A stretch of DNA of 64,000 nucleotides from OFTM382 sp964352615 (GCA_964352615.1 CAYGSG010000004.1:1-64000), one strand, 5' to 3'; shown: positions 18,065-26,744, counted from the first letter of the stretch. A program made the numbers and translations. The notes: a model not told the origin generated them from the sequence alone.

Positions 18065-18742
18065 ATGACGACGACCCATCACCAGATCCTCGATCGCATC
18101 CATCGTCAGCATGGCGGAGACGGTGCTGTGGTCACTCCCAAGGACTTCTTGGACCTCGCTGGCCGTGACGCGGTCGATCAAGCTCTCGCTCGCCTCGTCA
18201 AACGAGGCTTCTTGCAGCGGATCTGCCGGGGGCTCTACCACCTGCCCCGCTCCAACAAGAGACTCGGCATCGCCGTTCCCCCGGATGCGGACAAAGTGGC
18301 CAACGCGCTCGGCCGACAGACCGGCAGCCGAATCGCCCCCACTGCCGCCGTTGCGGCCAACCGGCTCGGACTCTCGACCCAGATCCCGGCCAAGCCCGTC
18401 TACCTGACCTCGGGTCGGAATCGCACGGTTCGTGTGGGCTCGCAAACCTTCCGGCTCAAGCACGCATCGCTAAGGAAGATGCCGCGCGCCAATACGCGGG
18501 CTAGCAGCACCATCCAGGTGATCGACGATCTCGGACGGGACCTCACAGACGTCGAGATCGCAATGATTGGCAGTCACCTCTCGGCGGATGACCGACGCGA
18601 GCTTCTACGCGAAGCCCGCTACCACTCCGAGCGGGTCGCAGATATTGCGCGCCGGATTGCCGCGTGCAAGTTGCCAAGTGATCCGGTAAGCCGCGCCGAT
18701 ACTCCTCCACGTACGATGGATGGAGAACTTCACGCGGGTTGA
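18065..18742 (+). CDS. DUF6088 / AbiEi-like antitoxin-type protein
   Basis: The protein is 225 residues from the ATG at 18065 (MTTTHHQILDRI); an upstream in-frame ATG at 18002 is less likely. An N-terminal winged-helix domain (GAVVTPKDFLDLAGRDAVDQ, LVKRGFLQRICRGLYHLP) is followed by the AbiEi-like region (ALGRQTGSRIAPTAAVAANRLGL, YLTSGRNRTVRVG). Relatives act as antitoxins and repressors in AbiE type IV systems, where an AbiEii nucleotidyltransferase normally follows. No such gene is here; instead a DUF2779 nuclease-like gene starts 45 bases downstream. A strong hairpin spans its stop codon. Confidence 0.8.
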   Translation: MTTTHHQILDRIHRQHGGDGAVVTPKDFLDLAGRDAVDQALARLVKRGFLQRICRGLYHLPRSNKRLGIAVPPDADKVANALGRQTGSRIAPTAAVAANRLGLSTQIPAKPVYLTSGRNRTVRVGSQTFRLKHASLRKMPRANTRASSTIQVIDDLGRDLTDVEIAMIGSHLSADDRRELLREARYHSERVADIARRIAACKLPSDPVSRADTPPRTMDGELHAG

Positions 18743-18766
18743 TGCTCGCTGCATCTCCCCGCGTGA
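18730..18766. promoter_or_regulatory. 14-bp composite hairpin overlapping a stop codon
   Basis: TCACGCGGG / CCCGCGTGA (9 bp) encloses GATGC / GCATC (5 bp) with a small internal loop (TT opposite TC) and a five-base apical loop. The hairpin includes the stop codon of the DUF6088 gene and ends 22 bases before the DUF2779 start. It could attenuate, process or bind a regulator; it lacks a T-run. Confidence 0.5.
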
Positions 18767-18787
18767 GCCGAAGGTGGGCGCTGCGCG

Positions 18788-20335
18788 ATGCTGACGAAAT
18801 CTGACTATCTCAAGGGGCGGCAGTGCCCGCTTCGGCTCTGGCTATCCAAACACGGCGCGCCCGAGCCGCAGGCTGAGTCCGACGACATCTGGGAGGACCG
18901 CGAAGCCGAAGGCGCGGAGGTCGAACGGCTTGCTGAATCGATGTTCGATCAACCGATCCGAATCGACCAGCCCATAGACGATGACCAGCCGTTCCCTGCT
19001 GCATGGGACCCGGCTGATGCCGCCGAGCGGACCGCCGCAGCGATGCGCGGATCCGGTGCGGTATTCCAGGCGTGCTTCAGGACGCGAGACCTTCTTACCG
19101 TGATCGATATCGCTGCGCCCGATGGCGCCGGCTGGCGCTTGATCGAGGTGAAGGCCTCGACCAAGCTGGTCCCTCTGAACGACTGGGATCTCGCTTTCCA
19201 GTGGGAGGTCGCACAGCGCAGCGGTGTCGCAGTAACCGGCGTGAGCGTGTGCCGGCTCGATCCCGACTACGTCCGAGGTCCGGGGCCCGTTGAAGCAGCC
19301 GAGCTGCTCCAGTTCGAAGACCGGACCAGCCAAGTGGAAGCGCTCAGAGGCGAGGCACGCGCTGAGCTCGAACAGATGCTGGCGATGCTCACGGGCGGGG
19401 CGCCCGATGAGCACCCGGGCACGCGGTGCAAGGCCAGCCGGGCTGTCAAGGCAGGCAACCGGCCCAGCACCTGCGGGCACTTTGGGCCTGATGGACAATG
19501 CGGGTGCTCGCTGCCAGCTCACTGGGCCGGACGCCTGCCCAAGCTGGGCGGTAGGAAGGCAGAACTCGTCGCCGAGCAACCGGGGCTGAGCCTGCTCCAG
19601 CTCGATCCCGAGGATGCGAGCTGGAAATGGACTCCTAGCCAGGCCCGAATGATCCGGGCCGCTCAGGCAGGCCAGCCTGAGATCGATCGCGGAGCGCTCA
19701 CCGCAAAGCTCGCCGAGATCCGCTATCCCGCAACCTACATCGATTTCGAGTTTGATCCCGGCATGGCGGTGCCCAGGTTCGAGGGGATGAAGCCGTACAC
19801 CCGGATCCCGTTCCAGTGGTCGATGCACGTGCAAGATGAACCGGGTGGCGAACTCCGAGCCCCGCCGGCGTTTCTGTGGCTGGAAAGCACCGATCCGCGG
19901 CGAGCGTTCATCGAATCGCTCCTGGAAGCCATGCCCGCTGAGGGAAGCGTGATCGTGCATTCGAAAGCGGCAGAGCAGACAGTCCTCAAGGATCTCGCCG
20001 CTAGTTATGGCGGCGAGATCGCCGACCGGATCGAGTCCGTTGTTTCAAGGCTGTACGACACGATCGACCTGCTGCAGGCCGGTTACTACCACCCCGACCA
20101 GCAGGGCAGCTACTCGATCAAGAAGGTGGCCCCTGCCCTGCTCGGTACTGGGTACCAGGGCCTCGACATCCAAGACGGCATGGCGGCAGTGGTCGCTTGG
20201 CGGCGAGCGTGCGATCCGATGCTCGAACTGGCCGCACGAGAGCCGATCCGTGCATCCCTGCTCCAGTACTGCGGCCGCGACACCGAGCTGATGCACCAGA
20301 TCGTTGAGAAGCTGCGGGCGATTGCAACCAAGTAA
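18788..20335 (+). CDS. DUF2779 protein with RecB-like nuclease half and DEDD-exonuclease-like half
   Basis: A 515-residue protein. The N-terminus (LTKSDYLKGRQCPLRLWL) and WRLIEVKAS motif are typical of Cas4/RecB-like PD-(D/E)xK nucleases; an Asp in LLTVIDIAAPD precedes the ExK. The C-terminal DUF2779 region has DEDD-like elements: YIDFEFDPG near 318, VIVHSKAAEQTVLKDLA, YDTIDLLQ, and LLQYCGRDTELMHQIV near the end. Two cysteine pairs in the middle (RPSTCGHFGPDGQCGCS) could bind metal. The composition suggests a DNA- or RNA-degrading enzyme. It is probably co-transcribed with the DUF6088 gene, so the two may form a toxin-antitoxin-like or defence pair; this is inferred from proximity. Confidence 0.8.
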   Translation: MLTKSDYLKGRQCPLRLWLSKHGAPEPQAESDDIWEDREAEGAEVERLAESMFDQPIRIDQPIDDDQPFPAAWDPADAAERTAAAMRGSGAVFQACFRTRDLLTVIDIAAPDGAGWRLIEVKASTKLVPLNDWDLAFQWEVAQRSGVAVTGVSVCRLDPDYVRGPGPVEAAELLQFEDRTSQVEALRGEARAELEQMLAMLTGGAPDEHPGTRCKASRAVKAGNRPSTCGHFGPDGQCGCSLPAHWAGRLPKLGGRKAELVAEQPGLSLLQLDPEDASWKWTPSQARMIRAAQAGQPEIDRGALTAKLAEIRYPATYIDFEFDPGMAVPRFEGMKPYTRIPFQWSMHVQDEPGGELRAPPAFLWLESTDPRRAFIESLLEAMPAEGSVIVHSKAAEQTVLKDLAASYGGEIADRIESVVSRLYDTIDLLQAGYYHPDQQGSYSIKKVAPALLGTGYQGLDIQDGMAAVVAWRRACDPMLELAAREPIRASLLQYCGRDTELMHQIVEKLRAIATK

Positions 20336-20474
20336 TTGACGTACCCACGCAGCGCCATAGCACACGAATTTGTGGAATGTTTGTACGAATGAACACAACC
20401 ATGTGCAAGCCCGCCTTCACGCCTCGCGCATGGCTTGATCGCTGGATAGTGCCACCCCCATCCGGGTTGTTCAC

Positions 20475-20532
20475 GGCTGTCGTAGTCTCTCTACATTGGG
20501 CACGACGTCCGTATCCCAAGGGCTCGACAGCC
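20475..20532. repeat. spaced inverted repeat upstream of the cyclase gene
   Basis: GGCTGTCG (20475-20482) is matched by CGACAGCC (20525-20532), 42 bases apart, in the gap before the DisA-like gene. It could be a split operator or a stem of the leader. No clear -10/-35 pair was seen here. Confidence 0.25.
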
Positions 20533-20567
20533 GACGATCAGATTGAGTACTCTGTGCGATTGTCGGC

Positions 20568-23096
20568 ATGGTTCCAACTGCCCATCGACCCGAGAGCATC
20601 TGGCCAATGACACTGATAACCGCACAAGCTGCCTTAATGTCCCACAAGCGTTGGGCTCATTTGTTAGGGTTTCATGAGCAGGGCTCTTCGCTGGCGGCCC
20701 TGGCTAACTACATAAATGATCGTATTGTTGGAAATGACGCGGCCAGGATAGGTCCATCGCACGCACTCTATCTTCGGTGTCCGCTTTCGAGCGATTCGAT
20801 ACCAATCGCGTTTGCTGGGAGATCGCCTACTAGCATCAGTACACTCGCACAGAACTACGGGCAGATGCTCCATCGCGGCTTGCGCCCGCTACCGATGGTC
20901 ATTGATGCTCTGTCGTATCCAGTGCGTTTGCCACGCGTAGTCGTGCTTGATGCCTCGTACGACACCGAGGAGAGCGAACCTACCTACAGCATTCCCGATA
21001 CCCCACTCATCTCTGGTATACCGTCTATTTGGATTACAATGGGGTTCCCACGCAAAGTGTGCGTCCAGCTTAGTAACCCGCCGGGTACTCGCCGGCGCGA
21101 TCCATTTGATTTGAAAAAAATGACCGATGCCGTTTCCGACCTCGACATCGTGCGTGCAATGCGGTTGCGGTCCGACGCCCATTTTTCACCAAGTCTATTG
21201 GCGTGTGTCGCGGCGGCTTCCTCGGCACTCCACAGACCGCTTTCGCCCCTTGCGACACGTTCTCTGGATGGCGCGCTGCTGTTCAACTACAACATCTTTC
21301 CGTCAAGTGCTCGCGGGCTTCGAAGATCGATTACCGTTGTGGCTCAGCCACAGAGCGCCCTCGGTCCGGCTGTAGGCCTGGAGATGATCGGTGTCAGCAC
21401 TGTGGATGATGCGCTTGTACGCGCTATCGCGGCCCGGTGTCTGGAAGCCTCCTGTTGGTTGGAACGACTCTTGTTTCGCGTAACGTTGCAGTTACCTCAT
21501 GCGTTGGATGTTCTCGTGTCAATGGCCTCGAGTTCTCACGAGCCACAATCAGTACCATTAATACCGCAACCTCCCGGTGCCAGCGACGCTTCGTCAAAGG
21601 CTAATACGGAGGCCTTCCCGGTTGAACCCCCCCCAGAAGTCACAAAGCATCTGGATGCCCTGTACGATCCGCCCTCAAGTGCCGTTGCTCGCTCGGTACT
21701 GCCTCAGGCCCTTGTGTCAATGATCGCAACACGGCTTATCGCCCGCCCAGTATTTGGCGACGCTATCACATCCCTTGAACATTCACGTTGCAGAGTAGAC
21801 AGTGAGTGCCCTTTGTACAATGAAGTCGGTAGATTTCTGGAGCGGGCTACTATGTTTTGCGACCGAGTTCACGAGGGAGAACAGCAGCAGTATGGCCTAT
21901 TACTCGGGGATGCTTTCGCCCTTAAATATTGGCCTGGCACGCTTCCCGTTCCTTTACAGGCATCGGCGGGAAGAGTCCGTGATGACCTCGCTGGGCTCTC
22001 GATTGAGGGCATGCTAGAGCGTTTTGAGGCGATTGACGATCCGCGCGAGCGGTGCGTAGTTATGCCGTACGGAGCCGCGTACAACGTTCGATCTCAGCCA
22101 GAAAATTCCATTGATTCGCGCTCAGTTGCATACGTAATCAGTTTGCACGAGATGCGAGAAGCTGCTAGCACCTGGGACGAGCTCCCTTTGTGGGATCACA
22201 CCGAAGGCCTCTACGCGTACATCACTCATAGATACCCCGGAACGCTTGCGGCCCTTGCAGGACCTGGACAATTGATACGGGTGTTGCAGAACGGTCGTGT
22301 TTGTGCTGTTAGAACAGCTCGCGGCTGGTTATACAGAACAGACCCGCTCGCAAACGTTCCCGATGATCAGTGGTCGCGGCTACTACATGGTAGCGTCCCA
22401 GCAAGCGGCGAGGCGACGCCGGTCGCCAAGACGCAGGCAATGACTGATGTCGAAGAATTTAGGAAAATCGTGTCGATCCTAACGCTTTGTGCAGAGCAGA
22501 CATCCTCGCGGTCTAGACGACATGCGCACGGCGGTTTCTTCCTGTGGCTTCGCAACCTTGACGATGCTAGAATACTCGCTGAGGAGCCGCTCCAGCGGAC
22601 ACTTCGTGAGGATGGCAAATCAGTTGATGTGAACATACTCGCTGATAAACTCCACCAGTCGGAACTCAGAAGGCTTGGCACGGGAGATCCCAAATGGCTT
22701 ACCGGGCGTACTCTGCGACAGCGTGATGGCACTATAGATGTCAGGACGGCCCGAGTGATCGTGAGAGCGTCTAAGAAAGACGGCGCCATTATTCTGGGTG
22801 GAAAAGAACTTGAGGTGGTATGCTACGCACGACGCATTCGCGTTGAGCCATCACTATCCTCGCATGTTATTGACGATGAGATGGCGGCCCTAAACATGAC
22901 GGGCACCAAACGAGCTACTGCCATTGCACTAGCTAGGGCGCTCGGGCCCGGCACCATCGCCATCGCGGTATCTTCGGACGGACCGATACGATTCTACATG
23001 GGGGCGGGAGGAAGCCAAGAGTGGTATGAGAGCAATGGGTACCATACCAAGCGAACGCTCTTCACTGGGGACGTGGAAGAAGACCGTTTAGTGTAA
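20568..23096 (+). CDS. DisA_N-type diadenylate cyclase-domain protein with large sensor-like N-terminus
   Basis: An 842-residue protein; starts at 20607 and 20637 are possible alternatives. The last ~220 residues match the DisA_N (DAC) fold in order: HAHGGFFLWL near 655, the catalytic DGA motif in KKDGAIILGG at 738-740, a GTKRATA motif at 779-785 in place of the canonical GTRHR, then IAVSSDGPIRFYMGAGG near 800. DAC domains make c-di-AMP from ATP. Here His and the second Arg of RHR are changed (KRA), so the product or activity may differ. The first ~620 residues are unassigned and probably form a sensor or regulatory region, as in other DAC proteins of conflict loci. Codon use is clearly less GC-biased than in neighbouring genes. 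A SLATT effector gene lies 0.4 kb downstream. Confidence 0.7.
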   Translation: MVPTAHRPESIWPMTLITAQAALMSHKRWAHLLGFHEQGSSLAALANYINDRIVGNDAARIGPSHALYLRCPLSSDSIPIAFAGRSPTSISTLAQNYGQMLHRGLRPLPMVIDALSYPVRLPRVVVLDASYDTEESEPTYSIPDTPLISGIPSIWITMGFPRKVCVQLSNPPGTRRRDPFDLKKMTDAVSDLDIVRAMRLRSDAHFSPSLLACVAAASSALHRPLSPLATRSLDGALLFNYNIFPSSARGLRRSITVVAQPQSALGPAVGLEMIGVSTVDDALVRAIAARCLEASCWLERLLFRVTLQLPHALDVLVSMASSSHEPQSVPLIPQPPGASDASSKANTEAFPVEPPPEVTKHLDALYDPPSSAVARSVLPQALVSMIATRLIARPVFGDAITSLEHSRCRVDSECPLYNEVGRFLERATMFCDRVHEGEQQQYGLLLGDAFALKYWPGTLPVPLQASAGRVRDDLAGLSIEGMLERFEAIDDPRERCVVMPYGAAYNVRSQPENSIDSRSVAYVISLHEMREAASTWDELPLWDHTEGLYAYITHRYPGTLAALAGPGQLIRVLQNGRVCAVRTARGWLYRTDPLANVPDDQWSRLLHGSVPASGEATPVAKTQAMTDVEEFRKIVSILTLCAEQTSSRSRRHAHGGFFLWLRNLDDARILAEEPLQRTLREDGKSVDVNILADKLHQSELRRLGTGDPKWLTGRTLRQRDGTIDVRTARVIVRASKKDGAIILGGKELEVVCYARRIRVEPSLSSHVIDDEMAALNMTGTKRATAIALARALGPGTIAIAVSSDGPIRFYMGAGGSQEWYESNGYHTKRTLFTGDVEEDRLV

Positions 23097-23403
23097 AGTT
23101 AACGAGATGTCGTTGATACGCGAACGTGGCCGCCGCTTTCAAGAATGGAGCAGCCACACTCCCGGGAGGGTACGAAATAGTACGATGAAGGACGACATGG
23201 TTGTCGTGATCGATCGAACGACGTAGCAAGTCGCTCTCTTCCATTATCTTCACAGTCATCTCAACACGTGCCTCCCAAAGACGCATGGGCATTTTGTGGT
23301 TTGACACTATTCGCACAACGCGCGCCAGCGGCACGGCATGATGATCATGCAGTGCTGCCAGAATGAGGGCTTCGAGAGCCGTGTATTGTGTATATTGCGT
23401 CAT
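23062..23403 (-). CDS. putative winged-helix regulator
   Basis: A 113-residue frame starting MTQYTQYTALEALIL. Helices followed by a strand-turn pattern (LEALILAALHDHHAVPLARVVRIV, WEARVEMTVKIMEESDLLRR) suggest a winged-helix DNA-binding protein, but I cannot name a family. It lies between the cyclase gene, whose 3' end it overlaps by 35 bases on the opposite strand, and the SLATT gene, from which it is divergent. That position suits a local regulator. The open frame extends upstream to 23523, overlapping the SLATT start, and is rejected beyond 23403. No clear Shine-Dalgarno site is visible. Confidence 0.45.
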   Translation of the reverse strand: MTQYTQYTALEALILAALHDHHAVPLARVVRIVSNHKMPMRLWEARVEMTVKIMEESDLLRRSIDHDNHVVLHRTISYPPGSVAAPFLKAAATFAYQRHLVNFTLNGLLPRPQ

Positions 23404-23513
23404 TATAGAATAACTATGGCATACCCGAAGCAGCAATGCAACGGGGAGCAGGGCCGTTATCGGAAGTAGGTGCGGCTTGAACGTCTGGCAGCATATTGAG
23501 AGGAGCGATAACG

Positions 23514-24083
23514 ATGGCGACACATGAAGCTACGGCAGCCGGCGAAGCTGCTGCTCTTGTGGATCAAAAGCACGAGAATGGGCAGCACTTGCTAGGCGAG
23601 ATCCACCAGCTGATTCGAGACGCCAAAATTGGCAAGTTCAAACATTTCTCTGCTGCCAAGCGGAAGGCCCATTGGGATGTTCTGCTTGGAGGCGCTGGGT
23701 GCGTCGGTGCCGTTATGGTAACAACAATGCTGGTTGTTCGTTTAGCTCTAATTGATACCGCTGCTACCCTGACACTAATAACGATATGTATCTCAGGACT
23801 TGTCTCAGCGTTGACCATTGCGCACTTGTTTCTGCAACCCCGAGCAGAAGCTACTCGCCATCACGACGTTGGCGTTGCGTACCTTGACGTGGCACGGCGC
23901 GCACATGTTGTCAGATCGAAGTGGTTCGAGGGCGTATGTGATATGTCCCAGCTAGCAGAAGCTGTGGATAACCTAACCAACCAGTACGTCGACGTGAGCC
24001 GAGAGAGCGCTGCACTGCCCACCTCGTCCCGTGACTACAGAGTCGCATTATCTAAGTACAGTATTGATAATCCCTCCACGTGA
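23514..24083 (+). CDS. SLATT-domain two-TM effector
   Basis: A 189-residue protein with AGGAG (23501-23505) eight bases before the ATG at 23514. A helical N-terminus (ENGQHLLGEIHQLIRDAK) is followed by two membrane segments at about 54-77 and 83-107, then a conserved-type helix (TRHHDVGVAYLDVARRA) and a helical tail. This is the SLATT arrangement (SMODS and SLOG-associating two-TM domain), a predicted pore-forming or membrane-disrupting effector in nucleotide-signalling conflict systems. The adjacent DisA-like cyclase is the obvious source of an activating nucleotide. Low GC, like the cyclase gene, supports joint acquisition. The effector role is inferred from family and context. Confidence 0.75.
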   Translation: MATHEATAAGEAAALVDQKHENGQHLLGEIHQLIRDAKIGKFKHFSAAKRKAHWDVLLGGAGCVGAVMVTTMLVVRLALIDTAATLTLITICISGLVSALTIAHLFLQPRAEATRHHDVGVAYLDVARRAHVVRSKWFEGVCDMSQLAEAVDNLTNQYVDVSRESAALPTSSRDYRVALSKYSIDNPST

Positions 24084-24524
24084 TCTAGATCGCGGAGCAC
24101 TTTGGGGCGTGAATGAGGCCGAACCAAGAATCCTGAGTGCCGTGGGTCGTCTAGCGGGACAGCCAAGAGATTGCGATGGATGTGGCAGAGTGGTGTACAG
24201 CCCTTGTGGATGCATTTGGTGCTGGCTGGTCGCTTCACAAATCGCGAGGCTAGTGCCCGTCGCCGAGAGTCGCTCGGAACGCTCAGCACGTTCGTGCCCT
24301 GGTCGACATACATCTCTCTGCAGGACCTCACGGTCTCCTCGTGACAGCCCCCCACTCTTCTTGGAATCGGGTGATCTGGACCTGGATGCCGCCTCATCTG
24401 TTGTCTGATCCATCGGAGCGGCGCGCCCCATCGCGGGCTATCCCAGCCTGTCGTGTGCGTTGTCACTGCGCCGTTCTCTTTCGCTTGCAGCTGACCTTTA
24501 CGTGCCCAACCTGGCATCCGTCGT
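24084..24524. other. 440 bases without a supported gene
   Basis: Open frames run through on both strands, but none has a credible start, composition or motif. I see no RNA gene or repeat. This may be decayed sequence at the edge of the accessory island. Confidence 0.5.
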
Positions 24525-24601
24525 CCCCGAGTCAAGGGGACCGTGTTGTCGCCCCTTCGCAAGCTCTGGCCTCCTGCCCGCACCATCCCCTTGACACGGG
24601 G
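24525..24601 (+). promoter_or_regulatory. structured leader with two competing pairings
   Basis: CCCCG-A-GTCAAGGGG (24525-24539) can pair with CCCCTTGAC-A-CGGGG (24587-24601): 14 base pairs with one A/A mismatch. The AAGGGG part (24534-24539) could instead pair with CCCCTT at 24552-24557. The element ends 57 bases before the ATG at 24659. Mutually exclusive stems of this sort are seen in attenuators and riboswitches, but no known class is recognised. Confidence 0.4.
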
Positions 24602-24658
24602 TCTAAGCCGTCTGCTGTTCGGTGGGCATCGGTCAACCACAACGAAAGGAAAACCCCG

Positions 24659-24919
24659 ATGACACAGAAAGCACACAACAAACCAGTCGAAACGATCCGC
24701 GATGGAGCCATCAAGGCCGCCATCTGGAAGAACCAGGGCGAGAAAGGCGACTTCTACAGCGTCAGAATCACCCGGACCTACCAGGATCCCGAGGGCAACT
24801 ACCACGACAGCGACGGCTTCTCCGGCACCGAGTTGCTGAAGGTCGCCCACGTGGCCACCAAGGCCTACGACCAGGCCGCTCAGCTCAGAGCAGCCGACGC
24901 CAAGGCCCAGCAGGCCTAG
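24659..24919 (+). CDS. small conserved element-type protein
   Basis: An 86-residue protein with AAAGGA about eight bases before the ATG. The central part (ETIRDGAIKAAIWKNQGEKG, FYSVRITRTYQDPEGNYHDS) is a beta-hairpin-rich segment followed by an Ala-rich helix. I associate this type of protein with planctomycete plasmid or mobile-element regions near ArdC genes; its function is not known. It is preceded by a structured leader and followed by a strong hairpin. Confidence 0.7.
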   Translation: MTQKAHNKPVETIRDGAIKAAIWKNQGEKGDFYSVRITRTYQDPEGNYHDSDGFSGTELLKVAHVATKAYDQAAQLRAADAKAQQA

Positions 24920-24925
24920 CCCATC

Positions 24926-24955
24926 ACCGCTCCGGCCCCAACGGGCCGGGGCGGT
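24926..24955 (+). terminator. GC-rich hairpin between two small genes
   Basis: ACCGC-T-CCGGCCC, loop CAAC, GGGCCGG-G-GCGGT forms a 13-bp stem including one T-G wobble. It starts six bases after the stop at 24919 and is followed by CTTTC. It is either a terminator or an attenuator before the gene at 24983. Confidence 0.55.
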
Positions 24956-24982
24956 CTTTCACAACCGACAAGGAGACTTCCG

Positions 24983-25189
24983 ATGAATCCGAACCGCAAT
25001 GCACGAACCGAAGCAGGGCGAAGAGCCGTGCAGCAGCACCAACAAGCAAAGGGGCGCGACACACTTGAGAGTGGGTACAGCTCTGCCGTCGTCGATCTGT
25101 TGATCGATCTTCACTGCTACTGCGAGGCCGAAGGCACGTCACTGGACTGGTTGAAGCCGATTGCGGCGAGGCAGCACCGCTGCATGTAG
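24983..25189 (+). CDS. small helical protein, unknown
   Basis: A 68-residue protein with AAGGAG ahead of the ATG. It is basic and Gln-rich at the N-terminus, then carries a hydrophobic helix (SSAVVDLLIDLHCYCEAEG). Genes of this size and pattern often accompany the preceding small gene in planctomycete elements; that statement is from memory and unverified. No catalytic motif is seen. Confidence 0.55.
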   Translation: MNPNRNARTEAGRRAVQQHQQAKGRDTLESGYSSAVVDLLIDLHCYCEAEGTSLDWLKPIAARQHRCM

Positions 25190-25390
25190 GACCGGCAGCG
25201 GGCCTGGTTTCCCACCGAAGCCGGGATCAGTTCGATGGCCATCACGTCGACAGCGATCTGCTCGCCGTCGTAAAGCAGAACGGCCCTTGAGCTCCACCAA
25301 CGGAGCCGAATGTCGGGCACTCCGTTCAGGCGAGAAGAACTCGCTGACCCGAACCCTCTGGCAGATGGCCATAGCTGCAGAGAGGGACGT

Positions 25391-26611
25391 TCACGCCCAA
25401 AGCGAGCTGATCGGCACGGCCCACAACCCGTTGCCAAACGGGACCACCTGGTCCCCTCCGTAGAGCACGATCCCGCGATGCATGCGATCGCCCGAAGCTT
25501 CACGGAGCGTCTCGATGCCGCGGAACGCAGAGGTATCGATCGATGCAGACGCCTTGACCTCGATGCCCACGATCCGGCCGTCTGCTGCTTCAAGCACCAC
25601 GTCGACCTCTCTGCCGTTCGTGGTTCTGAAGTGATGCGGCTTGGGACGTGCTGTGCTCGTTCCCGCAAGCTTGACGAGTTCCATAGCGACGAACGTCTCC
25701 AAGAGCTGACCACGCAGTGAACCATCCGAATCCAGCCGCTTGCGATCGACCCCCAGCAGCGCCGAAGCAAGCCCGCTATCGAGCAGATGAACCTTGGGAG
25801 ACTTGATTACGCGACTCGACAGGTTCGAAGTCCATGCGGGCAGCATGCGCACCAGGAAGACCGCTTCGAGCAGAGCGATGTACCGCTTTGTGGTCGTCTG
25901 TCCCAGCGACAGGCTGTTGGCGATATCGGCGAAGTTCAGCAGACCGCTGCTGCGCGCTGCCAGCAGCTGCAGCAGTCTGGGCATCTCTGCCAGCTTGTCG
26001 ATGTTGGAGAGATCCCGCACATCTCGCTGCAGGATGGTGTTGACGTACGACTCGAACCAGGACTGCCGGCGGTCCGCCTGTTTGCGAGAGACCGCCTCCG
26101 GGTAACCGCCCCGCAGCACACGCTCCCAGAGATCCGATGGGCCATCTTCTCGGGAGCGGAGTTTGCCGTCGTCAAAGAGCACGTCCACGAAATTCGACTT
26201 AGCGCCTTGGAGCTCGGCCTGCGTCAAGGGCCAGAGGGTGCAGATCTCCATCCGCCCGGCGAGGGATTCGCTGAGTGTTGGCAGCGCAAGCACGTTCGCT
26301 GACCCGGTCAACAGAAACCGCCCGGGGGTGCGGTCGCGATCGACCGCGTGCTTGATGGCCGGAAACAGCCCGGGAGCCCGCTGGATTTCGTCGATGAAAA
26401 CCGGCCCCGTGAGCCCCGCGATGAACCCGTCAGGATCTGAGACCGCCGCTGTCAGGACCGGCGTGCGATCGAGCGAGAACGCCTCTCGGTTCCCCTCCCC
26501 CACCGCTTGGGCGAGGGTTGTCTTCCCCACCTGCCGGGCTCCATGAATGAGCACGACCGGGGTATCTGCGAGGGCTGATCGGAGCCGGGTTTCGAGGCTT
26601 CTGGTGTACAT
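25391..26611 (-). CDS. AAA ATPase with DUF4143 domain
   Basis: The protein is 406 residues from the ATG at 26611 (MYTRSLETRL); an upstream start at 26653 is possible. The P-loop is GARQVGKTT near residue 25, Walker B is VFIDEIQRAPG near 75, and the sensor region is FLLTGSANVLAL. The C-terminal DUF4143 half includes RLLQLLAARSSGLLNFADIA and a PD-(D/E)xK-like end (REVDVVLEAADGRIVGIEVKAS). The family is widespread and of uncertain role; some members appear in toxin-antitoxin or defence contexts. It is a single-gene unit on the minus strand. Confidence 0.85.
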   Translation of the reverse strand: MYTRSLETRLRSALADTPVVLIHGARQVGKTTLAQAVGEGNREAFSLDRTPVLTAAVSDPDGFIAGLTGPVFIDEIQRAPGLFPAIKHAVDRDRTPGRFLLTGSANVLALPTLSESLAGRMEICTLWPLTQAELQGAKSNFVDVLFDDGKLRSREDGPSDLWERVLRGGYPEAVSRKQADRRQSWFESYVNTILQRDVRDLSNIDKLAEMPRLLQLLAARSSGLLNFADIANSLSLGQTTTKRYIALLEAVFLVRMLPAWTSNLSSRVIKSPKVHLLDSGLASALLGVDRKRLDSDGSLRGQLLETFVAMELVKLAGTSTARPKPHHFRTTNGREVDVVLEAADGRIVGIEVKASASIDTSAFRGIETLREASGDRMHRGIVLYGGDQVVPFGNGLWAVPISSLWA

Positions 26612-26744
26612 TTCATGCCATTGGTACCATATGGTCGGATGAAAATCAACCACTCAATGGTGGATATTCATCCATTCAAGGCTTGATAATCAGGCAAAGC
26701 AGCGGTTCTTGCGGGTGGAGCGTAAACACATACCAGGGACTTGT

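Noticed and set aside
24035..24850. 271-codon minus-strand frame
   Set aside because: It overlaps the SLATT 3' end and the well-supported 86-aa gene, and shows no protein-like pattern.
25190..25390. Possible gene remnant on the minus strand with LLYDGEQIAVDVMAIE
   Set aside because: Part looks protein-like, but there is no start, and the frame runs through the 68-aa gene on the other strand; evidence is too weak.
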